In this document: in pieces, positions 1-14,500 of the stretch
Numbering within the stretch: position 1 is the stretch's first letter
Layout of the letters: every line of letters starts with the position of its first letter
Assembly: GCA_900708905.1 (NCBI GenBank)
Contig: CAADRB010000014.1
Coordinates: forward strand, 1,683,447-1,747,446
DNA: 64,000 nt
Origin: Hymenolepis diminuta
Lineage: Eukaryota; Platyhelminthes; Cestoda; Cyclophyllidea; Hymenolepididae
Direction: 5' to 3'
Translations under genes and position numbers: made by a program
Notes under the pieces: model-generated
Told to the model about the DNA's origin: nothing
Databases searched by the model: none
The model's input: the letters and a program-made list of their open reading frames with translations, nothing else

Positions 1-2341
1 GTTAACTTTAGGGAACTCGTCTACATTTTAAGTGGATTCCGAGCTTATCAAACTGAACCAAAATCTGGGTTTTCAACGCGATCAGTGTGATATCTCGTTA
101 TTTTTATCGCCTTATTTCTCTTTCTCATTTTTCTGGCAATGGTTGTGTGGAAGAAACTGGAATTACCCCAGGAATTTATGCAAAACAGCTCACTTATTGG
201 ATGATTCGATCAAATTAACCTCATTTTACTTACTAAACAACTAAAATTTGTGCACATGCGTATTTGTCACTCATGTCTTCACATGAAGATTAACTGTTAA
301 AGGGTCGTTATTGGGAATCGAATGATCCCTAGTACATAGAGTTGATAACTGGCCATTGCAAATGTTGATTAAATCTGAGTCTGCTTTTCCAGGCGTTAGG
401 GATTGGTCATGACCTTCAAGATAGCTTTCCTACTGGTGCTCCTCCAGAATTCTACCACAACATCAGATTGGGGAAGTTGTCTGTTTTGCCTCCTTCCTCT
501 TCTCTGTCCACTTTTCTGGCACAGCATTTGGACCCGGAGTGCGCAAATCACCGGTTGCGTGTGACTGTACTAACATGTGTTGACACTCTTTCTCTCTGTA
601 TGATTCATCGTTCGGTCTTTTCTCTTTCTCTCGCTGTTGGCTTTTACTGAAAAAGTTGATCGTTCAAGTGGAAAGTAAAACTGTCTGTGTGGTTGACATA
701 CGTATTTGATAGTTGTGTGTGTGGACTGCTGACTCATGCTTGACTGCTATGAGAGAATCCTGGCCTTTCGTGGTTTCTCTGAAATATGACTCGTCGCGGA
801 GGTATTCCTGTGGATACACGGAGATTCGGTGCACAGGATTGGTGTATAGCTCGTTATTGGCATGACCGCTCATAGTGACCAAGAGAAAGGTGCAGCAGAA
901 TGTGAGTTTCTCATCGAATGCCACTCCCCTCTTCAAGTGAAGCCTGGAACATTACTTAATAACGCTTGACTCTAGAAACTGCATTTAGCCACTCTTTTAT
1001 TAAGAGTATAATCATCTATTTATTTATAGATCTATCAGGCAGTATTAATATTCGAACAAAGGCATAGCTTTAAGACTATAATTTTAGAGAGTGTAGGAAA
1101 GTTTGATATATTGGGCTTGGAATTTTACTAGGCTTTGTTTATAGAGTGTGTACAAGCATTTTTTGCTTTTTAAGTTTATCCGACTACAAAAAAAAACAAA
1201 AAACCAAAATTCAAATATGGATATTCACTAAAGTCTCGAAGATAAACTACAATCGCAGAATTAGAGACGATAAATGGGACTTGACATCTCTTTTCTTTTA
1301 GCAGGACTTAAACACTAAGAAATTGGGCACTTAAAGTCATTTAGTTTGGCCGAAGTTTAGTAAAGGCGGTTTTTAATTTACTAGATGCGTATCAGTAAAT
1401 ATTTGAATACAAAGGCAACAAGTTCATGATTTTCTAAATCGTTATCAAATACGGTCTCTTCTATTACATAATAGAAAAAACAATAACTTCGTTTGCCTAA
1501 TTAGATGTATCATTCTTGCACTCATATGATACGATTCTAATCCATTGGTGAACAGCGATTGTTTAATATTGATAACTGAGGAATTTTAGAATAAATTACT
1601 TATACATTTATTTATTTGTCAATGGTCGAATCTTGGATGAATGGTCCCTCTCGTGGGCAATGAATAGTTTATGAGGTTGTCTAGACCAATTTGACGAATC
1701 TGTCTCCGTGGTTATGGGGTAGTTTATGTTTCCCGTTGCCTGACCGAGAATTTGTGATTTTAAATGCACTGGATCGTTGACCATCGGATGTGATTTGTTT
1801 ATAGTCTTTTCACGTATATCAACATATCATTTCTGTCCAAGTTTACTATTTACTCATATTGAGAATAGTCATTCTTGTCTAATATCCAAAGTTAATGAAA
1901 ACTTGTATTAGCCTTACTCGTCTTGTAGTACCGTTAACTTGCTATCAGGGCAATCCATGTGGTCATTCTTCACCACTCTCAGTTGATTTTTATCTGCATT
2001 TTCGGCTTCTCTTTGAATAACATCACACGTACGTTCCATGTGGACTCTCCACTGATATTGACACAAAATCGACTCTCAAACCTTCAGTTATTAGAATATT
2101 AGGTCAAAGTAGACGAGATTTTATCAGTCAGTGAATTACAGATGGTGTCCTTCTTCTTAAACTCGGGATAATTACGTATTACCTAGCCCTTTTTAACGAA
2201 TTAATTCAGTCTGGTTTACATTTATTACCTCTGAAAATGCCGTCTTATGCAATATTGTTTTAAAATCGAATTTCAGCCTTAAGTTTCCTGAAATACTAAT
2301 TTTAATTTAGTGAGCATCTTTTATCTCTTCTTCCCTTTTAG
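1..2341. other. Intron or upstream sequence of the formin gene, no exon recognised
   Basis: No stretch here matches the formin segment expected just upstream of the first recognised exon. An open stretch after a possible acceptor near 393 reads ALGIGHDLQDSF but does not resemble the family and was not accepted. The part from about 684 to 935 carries a SINE-like repeat, listed separately. The rest is AT-rich sequence in which I see nothing. Confidence 0.5.
684..935 (+). repeat. SINE-like repeat (degraded)
   Basis: The 3' part near 880-925 (GCAGAATGTGAGTTTCTCAT) nearly repeats the sequences near 30565 (+) and 9140 (-). The left part has a weak tRNA-like box (gtggttgacatacg). It looks like an old member of the tRNA-derived SINE family; the limits are approximate. 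Confidence 0.45.
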
Positions 2342-2528
2342 AACCAAGACACTCGTGTTAGAGTTACTGGCAGCAGTTTGTCTGATTGTCGGTGGCCACG
2401 AACGAGTGATTGCTGCATTCGATGAGGTCTGTCGTGAATTGGGTGAGGGTCGACGATTTGAGACCCTTGTGTTCTTCTTCCGCAGTCATGAACGCCTTCC
2501 ACCTGACGATTATTCTATCGACTTTATG
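2342..2528 (+). CDS. FMNL: FMNL exon: diaphanous-inhibitory/FH3 helices
   Basis: Acceptor AG at 2340-2341 and donor GTATGT at 2529. The first base completes a codon begun in an upstream exon. The peptide begins [19 protein letters not shown] and ends YSIDFM, a strongly conserved FMNL armadillo-repeat segment. The insert LPPDDYS before IDFM lengthens the usual loop slightly. Confidence 0.92.
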
Positions 2529-5500
2529 GTATGTTCTTCCAGGAGCAAACTTATTCCACTTTATTCGTCGTTTATTGTTTCAGTGTACAATAGATATCTA
2601 CTGAGGTTGTGCAATTTAGTCTTTTATTAAGCACTCGGATACCAGACGAAAGTTTAGGGTGACTGAATGTCCATCTCAGAACCGCTTAACTATCGGCTCC
2701 AATAGATTACCACGTTAGAAGTCGTTAAGGAGATTGATTAGGTCTATTTGTTAGGTACAATAATGGGGTCGATTTGTAAGGGTTTGAGCAGACGGGGAAT
2801 ATCTGTTGGTTTTGTTCATTAGAAAGACTGTCGCCAAACGGCAGTTACATTTTTGTTCAGTCTATGATTAATTTCAAGTGTCTGTATAATCACCTTTGAA
2901 TACTGGTCAAGTGTAACTAGCAGAGCCTTCAACAGTGTTAAATGGAAATTTGCCAAAGTTTGAGTCGTTAAGTCAATCGTTGATTTGATTCATGTATGAT
3001 TCATTAACTTTCCTCAAAGATGTGAGGTCAGTGAGGTTTTTCCATTTTTCAATTAAAGCGATTGTATAAATACTCAAATGAGTGGGGATTTTTTTTAATT
3101 TTCCTCATGTTAAAAATATATTTCCAGATTTTCTTCTTTGTTACGGCATGTGATTTGCCTTTTCTTTTGGTAACCCGGGTGTTCACCGTATTAGGATGCT
3201 AACTGTAGAGCCTGGGATGGCTAAAACGCCACCCCAGAGAAGCGCAACTACCAACTCCAATGCATCCCAAAGTTAAAGAACTGAAAAATAACGATGTGCA
3301 TATTGCAAGGTACGAAAATGGGTCACTGTGTTTCGGGGATTTGTTTTAGCAGACGGCTCATAAATAGAACACCATGTTCTCCAGTTAACACAAATCCCGA
3401 TGTTAAGTTATTTTGCAATATTACAAAATATCGTTGTTGCAACGACTATTTCATGGCCCGTTGACGGTTGTCAGTATTTATTGTTTAAACAAACGGTTAT
3501 ACTATTAATCTAATTTATATTTATGATAGAAAATTGAATTTTAATTTTCAACCTGTTATTAAAACAGTCTATTAGTGGTTTTTAATTGATTAAATTTTTA
3601 CAAGGAATGTTCACATAAATCAACTCGCACACAAATAAACACTGGGCCAATGAAATCTTTACTTATTAATTATGGGAAAATTGCCTTGGTAAATAATCTA
3701 CTCGACATTGTGCTGCTCATCTCTATTTATTATCCTATTTCAGTAGTTTGGATGACCTTCGGGATCTAACAGCTTAGGTATCTGATTTTCCCCTAGCTAT
3801 TCTTCAGGCTATATCTTCTATCTTTAACCAATCTTCACTACATCAATAGAATGGAGAGAAGAGAAATCATAACAGTTACAAGCAGCTTATTGTCACTGGG
3901 AAATCACCAGGAACCGCTAGAAGGAGAGTGCGGATAACAGATGGAGTATGTATTTATAGGAGTGATATGCGACGGCAGGGAATCTGGGGCCACATATGGA
4001 GAAGAGGACCTAGAGAAAATATTTTAATTCTAGAAGAATTGACTACTCGGCCAATACAGCCTGTTGATTTGCATTCTTCATGTTTCTTTTCCTGTAGGTT
4101 TCCTGTATGCAATTCATCAACATAGTGGTTCATTCGACTGAGGATATCGCCTTTCGTGTCTTTCTTCAACAAGAATTCACAAACCTTCGGCTGGATGATT
4201 ACCTTCAAGTTAGTATTGTATATTGTGCTAAACCAAATTTTTTTTCTTATACAGTGTAATTGCATATTTTATACCTACACTATACATCACTAGCGTAGTT
4301 ACGTTTGATTCGATTCTATCTGAGCATCTCACTGTTTCATTCTCTGACTACTACTGGAGAGTCCGTAAAATTCACTTTGAGATTCTGTTTACATGCGTAA
4401 ATAACTTCCAACTCCAATATTGTGCTGATTTTGATAGAAAGAAAAATGAACGGAAGTATGAGGACACTAGTCTAGGCACTTAGCTATATCGGAATATTAA
4501 ATTATTATTCTAGTGACAATAGTTATCACTTTTTAATTGAGTTGTAACTGAATACCAGTGTACAGAGGCACTAAAAGAATACTTAAGAGGACAGGGAAAG
4601 AAGTGTCAAGAAGAGAGGAAGAAGCACAAAATAAAAATAAATCTGACTGATTGGTTTTTACTTACGGTATTTTTAAGTATTATTGCCAGTTAACCCTAGA
4701 GGGTTAAAAGGCACCACTGGACAATCTACTTGCATACTTTGGCCAGTTATAGCTGTATTAACAGGTAAACTTCCTTTGTGAGTCAATGTAGTGAATAGTG
4801 AGAATATCCGAGAATTTAACGTTCAAACAGACTGAAATTGTCCCTAGATATCTGGCTAGAAGTCAATGTATGTAATATTCAGAACTGATTAGCCATTTGA
4901 TGCTAGCTGAAGTGGTCTAAAGTATGGTAAGTCTTTTATTTTGTCAGCAATTTCTTCGTCGTATATGATCTGTTCAATAGCAGCTTGGAATCCAGTATTC
5001 AACTCGATCAATTCACTTGGGAAAACATCACGATTCGATTGTTGGTCAAATCGGTTTATCCAATGCCGATATTTCTGGTCCTGAACTAGTTGATCTAAAT
5101 TATTTATTGTCTTTTGACGTTATCACTACAGGATTGCAGAGAGTATCCTTTCGGTAATTAGAGAGGTATTAATGACGTTCCTATTTTTTACAGTCTCTTT
5201 CTTATGATAGAACATCTTTGATGCTCTTAAGTTATTAGGAAAGACCAGTCTTTCAAATCAATCTACTGATCTAGCAACTAGAAGAACCATAAGCACGGTT
5301 CATCTGGTAAGGGATCCAAAAGTCAGATTCTTAATTTGCATCTTTGGAATTTCAGGTCTTGTTGCTAGATACTCGATCTTTTAAGCAAAAAGTAATTAAG
5401 TGGATGAAACCGGCATCCAAATGAAATTATGCATGTGTTCTTCAATCCTTTGAACCATTTCACTATTTATGGAGCTTAGAAGTTTGCCGTGATAGAAACA

Positions 5501-8500
5501 ATAAAATGTGGGTACTAGTAACGTATTCTGGCTCTATCTACTTAGCTAGAATATGTCTGCATTCTGTTCTTGTTTGAGTTTTCGTTATATATGTTGGGGT
5601 TATCAATGTATTCATGTTCTAAAAATACCTAGTTTTTGTAGAGTTCATTCGCCTCTTCCATCATATGATTATTTCAAGTTCAGTCAGTCACATTCTGCTT
5701 CAACTTGACCTGTTTCTGTTCTGGTCTGAATTTCTCACCTCAACCCTCATATATTTCTAATTTTCAGTCAGAAAACAGTCAAATTATTAGTAAGGCGATT
5801 TCTAACACCCACATATTCCCTCTCTTCGTTCAGCTCATTTATCATTGAGTCAGCCAATATTTAATAGTCGTTAAAGTCTTGTGCTTACCATTTGAGCTGA
5901 ACGATATTTAGGAGCGAAGTCCATGATCCGGTGTGCAAACTGGCAAAAGGTTTTTTCTTAGCTTCCAACTGTAGACTCCGAGGCAGTGTAAAGCCTTTCT
6001 ACACTCAATGATTTTTGAATTCACTGGTGCCAAATGATGTGAGCGTAATACGGGATTTTTGTAAGCAGTCTCTTCTACACTGCTGTAATTGTTAGGAAAT
6101 CTAATATTTGCCACCACGAGCCATGTTCACTAAATATCGTCTGGGTACAGTTGAATTAAACCTTGAGCGAGAGATGAGACAGGAATTTTATTAATTTAAT
6201 AGAGACTGTTTATGTGAATACAAGCCGTTGAAGTCAAAAATGCCGTCGTACGTATGAGTGCAATTGGCCTGAGTAGAATTGGAGTTTAATAATAATGAGA
6301 GGGTGCTCACTGTAATGGGATAGTGTCTGAACGCAAATGGTGAGAGAGAGAAGAAAGCATGGGTAGTCCCATACAGCTCGTGTCGTTAGACGCTCATCTG
6401 GGCTTCTCGATAGTATCTACGTCGGTCGTTGGTTGATTCTTCTTTTGGCCAGGGAGGAGATACAGAGGGGGTAGAACATGACAGGGTGATTAGCACAACC
6501 ATTCTGATTGGTGAGATTATAGGCATATGGCGCTCTGGTTCATCATAGGAGTTGACCCGAATAGCTGTCAGGGCAGACGTAAGTTCACAAATTGTTAAGG
6601 ATGATGAGCTACTCAGAGACCACCGACGGGAAGTGCTCCTCCCGAGATAAAACGTAAACTACGTTTTTGAGCACTATGTCGACGTCCTATGAAAATGATA
6701 GACCAAAATGTCTTTTTTCACCTTAGGAATTTATAGTCAGGCCGACTTAGAAATCTGTTCTTTGTGGATTTCAACTGTAAATACTGTCAACGTATTTACA
6801 CCAAACACTAGGTCTCTAACTCATGATCCCTAAATTTTAAAATGTCGTAGATACAATTCTTTGATCACCGTAAGTTATACCAGATGATATCAAATAACCA
6901 GTCCTTTCTCTTTGTCGATAACCAAGTACTCACCGAAATCTATTACCTGCGTTTAACAATACCTAAATGCAACAGCCAAAGCGCTTCTTTTCTAATTCTA
7001 GAGGATCTATGGTCGTGTGGGCGAGCGCCTAGGACGCCAAGTGGAAGCCTACCTGGACAATCACGTAGATGTGGCCACATTGCTAGAGGATTCTCAAACG
7101 AAGGATGCTTTACAAGCTGAAGTAGAAGCTCTTGATTCTGATCTCCTGGCCACTCAAGGTCAATTGGCCACAACACAAGCCGAATATGCCTCTCGAACTG
7201 CTGCATTTGAAGAGAAGATCAAGAATCTTCAGGCACAAATCTCTGAACAAGAGGTGAGAGTAAATTTTGGGAGAAATACTGGCAGTTAGGTATCTGATTT
7301 AATTCCTAGCTATTCTGCGGGTTATACCGTGTATGTTCTATCAATCTTCGCTATGACAGTCGAATAGAGAGATCAGCATGGTTTCTTAATAGCAGAGTAT
7401 CCTAGAAGGGTGAGGAGATTAGGAGGAATGGAGTGCTGATGGATACCGTGGGTACAGAGATGGTGTGGTTTTAAATAGAGACTGTATATCTTTTAAGGTT
7501 GGAGATAACCTAAGTGAGTCAGACGACTGTAGATGGTCGATCAGTCAAGTCAAACTGACTCAGTCATTGATGCAGATCAGGTTATTTGATGGCACGGGCG
7601 AGTCAAAGGTGTGGTAAGGTCGAGCTATCTCGCAGTAGGATATGTAGGTGAAAATTTTCGTAAAGTATTTGGGAAATTTGTAAATAGCGCACTTCCTGCT
7701 AATTAATTGATTATATATACGACTAAATGAGAATCATATAATTCTTTTCAAGTGATACTGCAACTAAACTCTTTCAATATATTTTGTAACTGACTAGAGG
7801 CCTCAGAGTTAAGGAAGCCACAGTTGTTGAAAGGCTGAGAGAAGAGGTTGCACAGAAGTATGCTGCGGAGGAACGATGGTGACATGTAGTTGTATATTGC
7901 TGCAATCCGATATCTTTCTATGTTGGTTGGTCAGAGAGAGAGAGGTCATTTAAATTATCATCATGCTTAAATAGATTACAATCAGGACATGATGCCATTG
8001 GACAAACCGGCCAATCGGAGACTGTCCAGAGTTAAACTTAGCATCAAGTGATTTAGAGGACAGATCAATTAAAGTTTAGCAGTCTGTCGATAAGGAATTT
8101 TGGGTCAGCAGTTAAAATTTAGGTTAGTAAATCAGTGTACTTAAGAGATGTTCTAAGTCTTATCCTAGAGATAGCATAATAGTTTAAACGGACGATAATT
8201 ATCCCTTTCTATTTTGTAATCTTACATCAGGCTCAACTGTCAGACAACAAAGAGGAACTACAAAATCTGCGTTCACGTTTAGCGGATCAGAACTCCACTG
8301 CTTCGGCAACGGAGAAGAAGTTGCAACAGCAAATCACCGAGCTTCATGAGGCCCTCAAGGTTGAGCGAAATCGTCCCAAAGTAATGACACCACCGTCCGT
8401 TCTTCCAGCTATGTCAGCTTCACCAGCTACAACATCCTCTGCACAATCTGCTCCCCCTCCTCCTCCACCACCGCCACCCCCACCGCCTCCTCCTGGGCCC

Positions 8501-11500
8501 CCTGGAAGCGGAATCCCCATGCCCCCACCTCCACCACCTCCCGCGTTCGGTGGTGGTGCCGCTCCTGGCTTTGGAATGGCCCCGACTGGTTCACAAGGTT
8601 AACGCTCTCTTAGTTTTTTGTTTTATTCGATAGAAGGATCATCCGAATGTCGTAGCAAGGATAAGATAAATTTTGAACTTCCTGTTGATGGAGATGAACT
8701 TTTCAAGATTATTGGAAGTGTTAATAGCAATTTTTAGTCGAGGGAAGGTATTGCGGAATTAAGTCCATTGTTAATAATAAACAATCGGCCTTCCCAAATC
8801 AAAATTCCAAGACTTGCGAATAGACAAGAATTCCAGTGAGAGAGGTGAACGTAGATCAGGAGAAAGAGGTGAACGAGAACGAAGAACAAGGGGAGAGCGT
8901 GAGAAACATACGTTTGGGCAGTGCGTCTTAAATTCGACGTGTGATGGATAATACAGACAAAAAGCTGAGTTACCGCAAAGCATTGGCGAGTAAAAATCGG
9001 CAATCGATATCCTGAGGAGTAAAATGCAGTGATTGCACTCAATTTAGGCAAACGTTCAACCATAAAAATAATTTAAACTGACACATGGTTCTAAAAATGA
9101 TTTTGGGAACCATTTAGAGAAAATTTTAGAGCTGCTCCTATGAGAAACTCGCATTCTATAACCCCCCCTCTTTTTGATTAGAATGAAGTCTTACTGTTGA
9201 TTATTTATCTCATTGGATGTTCGCCGATGGGCGTCGATTTCGTAACCTCTTACTTGACGAACGTGATAGTTGACCACCGCACCGCAAGCACACACACGTC
9301 TTTAATTATCAATCCAACTATCGCATGGAAGATAATTTTCAGAGTTCCTATTTCTGAGAAGTATTTTCTGATACTTACTAAGGGTAGAGGTGTAGTTGTA
9401 TCCTGGATCCTTTTTCTAAAGAAAATGTCGCATTTTTGTGTAACTTGAAAGTAAGCGTTGGAGAATGCCGACTTACGTGACGCAGTGAGATGATTTCCCA
9501 TATAAGATGCAGGCGATTTCTCATCTTTGGAAATGAATGATTAGGCGAGAAGAAAGGGATGAGATTCAAGAACAGGATAGTTAAAAACAGGTTCTTGGCA
9601 AATATAATTTAATTAAGAAGAAATACAGACCTTCACTTGAGATCTAAATCGCTGAAAATAAGCTCAATTTTTGAAAGGAAGATGTTCAATCATTTATGCT
9701 GCTAGATTACATTATACTAGTCAGACAAGCAAAAGCATATATTGAGTATCCTTTGTTTGTGGATTATTCTCGTTAATCAAGTCAAACTGCTGAATACCTT
9801 TCATTTGTCTGATAGATTTGATCGATTCAGTATCAGATTATTTATCACAGTAGACTCACTTATCCTGAGGCTGGTTTTTCGATCAGTTAATGGTCGTATT
9901 GCGAATACTTTTCAGACATGAATAATACAATTGCCAAATAGGGATGATGGTAGAATAGGAAGATGTTTTTCTTGAAAAGTAAAGAAATCTCCGGAGCTGG
10001 AGTTGCAATTTGCGCTTCTTTGTCCTGAACATCTTCAGGAGAAGTGAGAAGTTCATTTTTATTGGAGTATAGTTTTCAAGACAGTTGGAGGCAATTGCGC
10101 GATTTTCATGGACAAAGAGATGAATTCACTTGTAGCTTCATAATCACATATTTCAAGGTCCAACTCTAAGTTGTCTGATGCCAGAAGAAAGCAGACATCT
10201 GAAATTGCACAAGTTTAAAAAATGAACGATTGCAACACTTCAATTTCACTTCAGTAGAGCATTTAGCCGGTATAAGCTAACATTTGCAGCTTTGAAACTA
10301 GCTAAACTTGCTTAACTTAGCAGAACTCACTGAACTGTGCTCACTCAAGGTGAACTCCAATTATTCCTTATATTGGAAATAAGATACAACCTATTCTCTT
10401 TAAATGCTGTAAAGCTGCGAAGATCTCAGGTGCTTTATCCACCAACTCTGCAAGAAAAAAAGGACACACTAGATTTCATCGGACTTGTTGCCGGTCAAAG
10501 CACACAAATAGGTATTCTCCAACCACGGCGGAAAATCTAGATTGAAATGAAGATATTTCGCCACTTGTTATCTAAGCTGCCAATATAATGTATTATCATT
10601 AGGTTCACACCTAGGTTACACTATGGCTACAGTTGGTCGGATTCAGAAGGAAGGAGGGAGAAGGCCTGTAACTTACACTATGATTCAATTTCTCTTTACC
10701 AAGAAAATAAATTTCCTTATATTGATTGAGATAAGTAGGAAGTGATTATCTGGATTGGTTAACCAATAATTGCACTAGGCAATAATCAATAATTAAGTGT
10801 ACGAGGAATGGAGTCTGCGAGTTTCGCTCAGTGAAAAAAACTATTCGAGTCAATTTTTCCGTGATGTATTTATTAAGTTCCGTTTTCTTTTCGATGGTTC
10901 GACCGTCTTAGCAACTCGTAAGGACATTAGTAGCAGCAGTGGCAGTATTCGTGTTTGCTTTGACGTCATCACTGCCGAGAGGTCATGAAATATATTTTTT
11001 TGATGGAGTAAAGAACTGACACTGGCTTAGGCGAGGTAGCCTGTTTCCTTAGTTCATATTCATGGTATCAAGTTATAGGTTTTGTTTATTCATGATTCTG
11101 TATCATAATACATAAGTTTAAATCGTCAGTTTAACGTTTATATTTGCGCTCTTTAAGACTGATCCTCTAATGGTTCTCAATCTCCTAAAAGCACTGGAAT
11201 ATCGTTCATTCCAACAATAGCGCTTAGCTCATTTATGCTGGTAGTTCAAACTTTAGAACTTGGCATTATTTTGACAGAGTAATCTCCAACTTACGGTACC
11301 TTGGAATTACAGTTCCAGTCATTGGTTAATGGTGCCTGTTAATATTTTTTTCTGTATCTGAATGTTAACATGTTATTTCTAATAAATAGTGCTAAAGTCA
11401 ATCAGAAAGCCATCGGTAGAAGCGTATTTGTCTGTATGTTTGACTCATTATTTGCACATTCTATATTAATATAACGAGGGTCGTATAAATTAGATGATAA

Positions 11501-14500
11501 AATGAAAATATATATACTCGGCTGCTATATAGTTGAAACAAATAACGGAAAATAGCAAAAAATGTGTTCTTTGCTTTGAGTTAAGAAAAATAGCCTTAGT
11601 TACCCCTTCCCTTAAAGTTATTTTAAGTCTTCAACGGAAGTGTTAACCAATCCTATATACTTTAGTATTCCAAAATGTTTAAATGGTTTTCCTTCTCTCC
11701 GCTTGATTAGGAGTCTTTAAATCTACGCCTCGCATTACTAGTACATTCCACCCCTCAGTGGATTTTTTGATTTGTATTGCAGTATTTGATACACATTTTG
11801 TTAGTATGTTTTGCTTGGTTTTGTCCTTTCTATGAAGGTTTTACGTACCACTTCCTGTTTTTCCTTCTAAATATTAATAGGATATTTGCTCTATTAAATT
11901 TAATGTTATATCTGAAGTATATCCTGAGATGGATGGGAGTATTTGGTATCTGCCCCGCTTAACCTCACTAATACGAGTGTATGAATTAACACAACACACA
12001 CAATGGGTTCGAACTCCGGAGAAGTGAATAAAACAAGAACGTATTGGATTACAGGATGACATACAGGAATAAATTGATGGTACTTTTCGAATGTATGTGC
12101 CACAAGCCGGGATCATGCATACGCAAACGGAATCACGCATTCATGTACTTATATAGTTAATAGAATGTACTAATTGAAAAGCCAATAGGAGTAAACGACT
12201 GAACATTGGTGACGTATACTGAATGACAGAGGTAGACAAATGGGCATGCAGAATATGGACAGTATAGAAAAAGAAATGAATAAGATGTCAACTTATTGTA
12301 GAATCTAAACAAACGGCCACGTATGGTCATTGAATGTATTTGAACCGAATTTTTTCCCGGTTTTTTTCTATGATGCTTCCAAGAGAGTACTGTGTTCTTG
12401 ATTGTTTTAATCTGTAAAGCCATCTCTCAATAAGATTCTTTTAAAAGTCCTCAACTAAACCGTTAATCTGCCCCATGCGCTTTATTTGTCCTATTTTAAC
12501 TCCTTTTTCAAGTGTTACTTATTTTTACAAGCTTCATTTCGTTATTTATTTGATCAATGGTTGCCATTCATCGACCATAACAGAAAAGATTTAAATTAAT
12601 GGTAGGTTGGTCTATCGATTTATTTAAATTTCTTGAAACTTATTGTACTGGATTCTTTTAGTATCAAGTTCCGCTCAGTTTGAAATATATAAGCTCTCAT
12701 GAACTATGTCTATTCCTCAAATTGACGAAACTCCGGGATCTAGTTATAAGGATGTAATTCAACGCACTATTACTGTTTTTGTATTGCCTATTGCTCAAAA
12801 AAATACTTTTACAAGTTTGAATCATTGGAAGGCATCTGAATAAGAAGAGCAAGTGTGTCCAATAAGGCATGAAACGGGGAAAGGCGTCAGGACTAAGTAA
12901 TGAAGTCAGGACACCGGGAGTCTTACCTAATTTGAATTCGGGTTATTGTGTTATACATATTCTCACAAGAGGAAGAATTTACTGTGATGTCTTAATGTTC
13001 ATATTTAACGGTTTAATTACTGGTTTCAGAATAAGATTGTCTATGATATTTAAAACCTTTTGACCGACTGATTAAATTCTATTGCTGGTTATGCCAGCCC
13101 GATATATTTGTATCTTTCTACAGCCAAGAGCAAGTAAATGAGGCTGGCAGCGATATATAACATTAGCTTAGTACAATACAATTCACTCACTTTAAATATT
13201 GTTGCCAAGTTGAGAATAATCTGGTATAGAATACTCTGATTGGCCGAATACTGCCCATTTTGATTCGTTATTTGCCTGGTTTAAGATCACGAGAAATTTA
13301 AATTGCGTTGCTATTATGCATGTGACATTGTATTTACAGATTTAAGGCTTGAGTTTCCAGCCATTCGATTTGTTATATTTGGATCTCTTTCTTTTTCAGT
13401 GTAATTATAAGATCTATAGGAATAAAATGGCCATATAACTGTTTAAAAGACGAAGATTTGTTTCAATTCTGTTGATCACGTTTTGTACCTTTGTTTACAA
13501 TAGTTGGCGTATACTGATTCGTCAGTTAGCATATTTCTTGCTAAGTCGTTTTATTGAAATGTGAATTGAAATGATATTTGTATTATCAGTAATGAATAGT
13601 CCCAGTGATCCGAACAGTTCTGGAAATCCGGCCCCATCAGGTAGCATGGAAGAAAGACGAGATTAGTGGTCTGACTACTTAATCTTTAGACTAATTTTGT
13701 ATACCTACTAAAATAGCTGGGAACACGTGAGTCATGGGAATACCTACTATCTAATTAATGTTGATAGATATTCCAATTCACCTGGTCACTCTCTGGGTTT
13801 TTCTTGTACTTATTGTCATCACTAATTTATCCGCATATCTGACGAACAATCCAAGCCGATATATTAACTGAACCATGTTTATTTTCAGTAATTAATAAAG
13901 TTTTTTGACGATCTTTAAATCTCAAAAAAGGACTTAAAGTAGCATTAAAGCTATTTTAGGAGCCCCATGAAGTTAGGTCTAGATACGTCTCCTTTTGAAA
14001 TTACTTTTCTTCCCAAAGACTAAGAAACATCCTCTCCCAAATTTGAATTGAATGGCGAACGGGTATATCGGGCCACCGTAAGAAATAAGAAAGAAGTAAA
14101 ATAGGAATTACGATTTAGAAGAACAAGGTGTAAGCGTCAATAAGCATGCTGGGAAATAGGGCTCCGATAAACAGGCCAAATTACGGTTGCACCGTCTGAT
14201 CACATACTGTTCCAAAGTTCGTTAAGGGAAATATAGCCCGATGTGTTTGTGAAATGTTGCATACATGTTCTTCCATTATAGAACCTGTGGTCTTGAGTTT
14301 CGCATGAAAGTTCTTGGCAGTCTTTGTGCAGATCTATATATGTATTACTAGTATGATCCTTCGCAATTGTTACACCCGAACAACTGATTTCCAAACTTTT
14401 AGTGAGCCGGTTACTTGGCCCGCTCTTAAACGTTTAATTGTTACTTTTCAATCACCCTCTGAAATCTATCATTGACACATGCCCTATAGCTGGGTCAAGC

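Larger units (their letters stand above)
2529..4097 (+). other. FMNL intron with short dispersed repeats
   Basis: No coding sequence is visible. It contains two copies of a short repeat (about 2655-2705 and 3190-3260) sharing GAGCCTGGGATGGCT-type sequence with 18435-18510, and the first copy of a repeat at about 3765-3960 that recurs in the next introns. Confidence 0.5.

Noticed and set aside
393..640. Possible upstream formin exon (ALGIGHDLQDSF...)
   Set aside because: Does not resemble the FMNL segment expected before [10 protein letters not shown], and gives no matching phase-2 donor.
3954..4265. Minus-strand open frame over FMNL exon 4098-4208
   Set aside because: Antisense shadow of a real exon.
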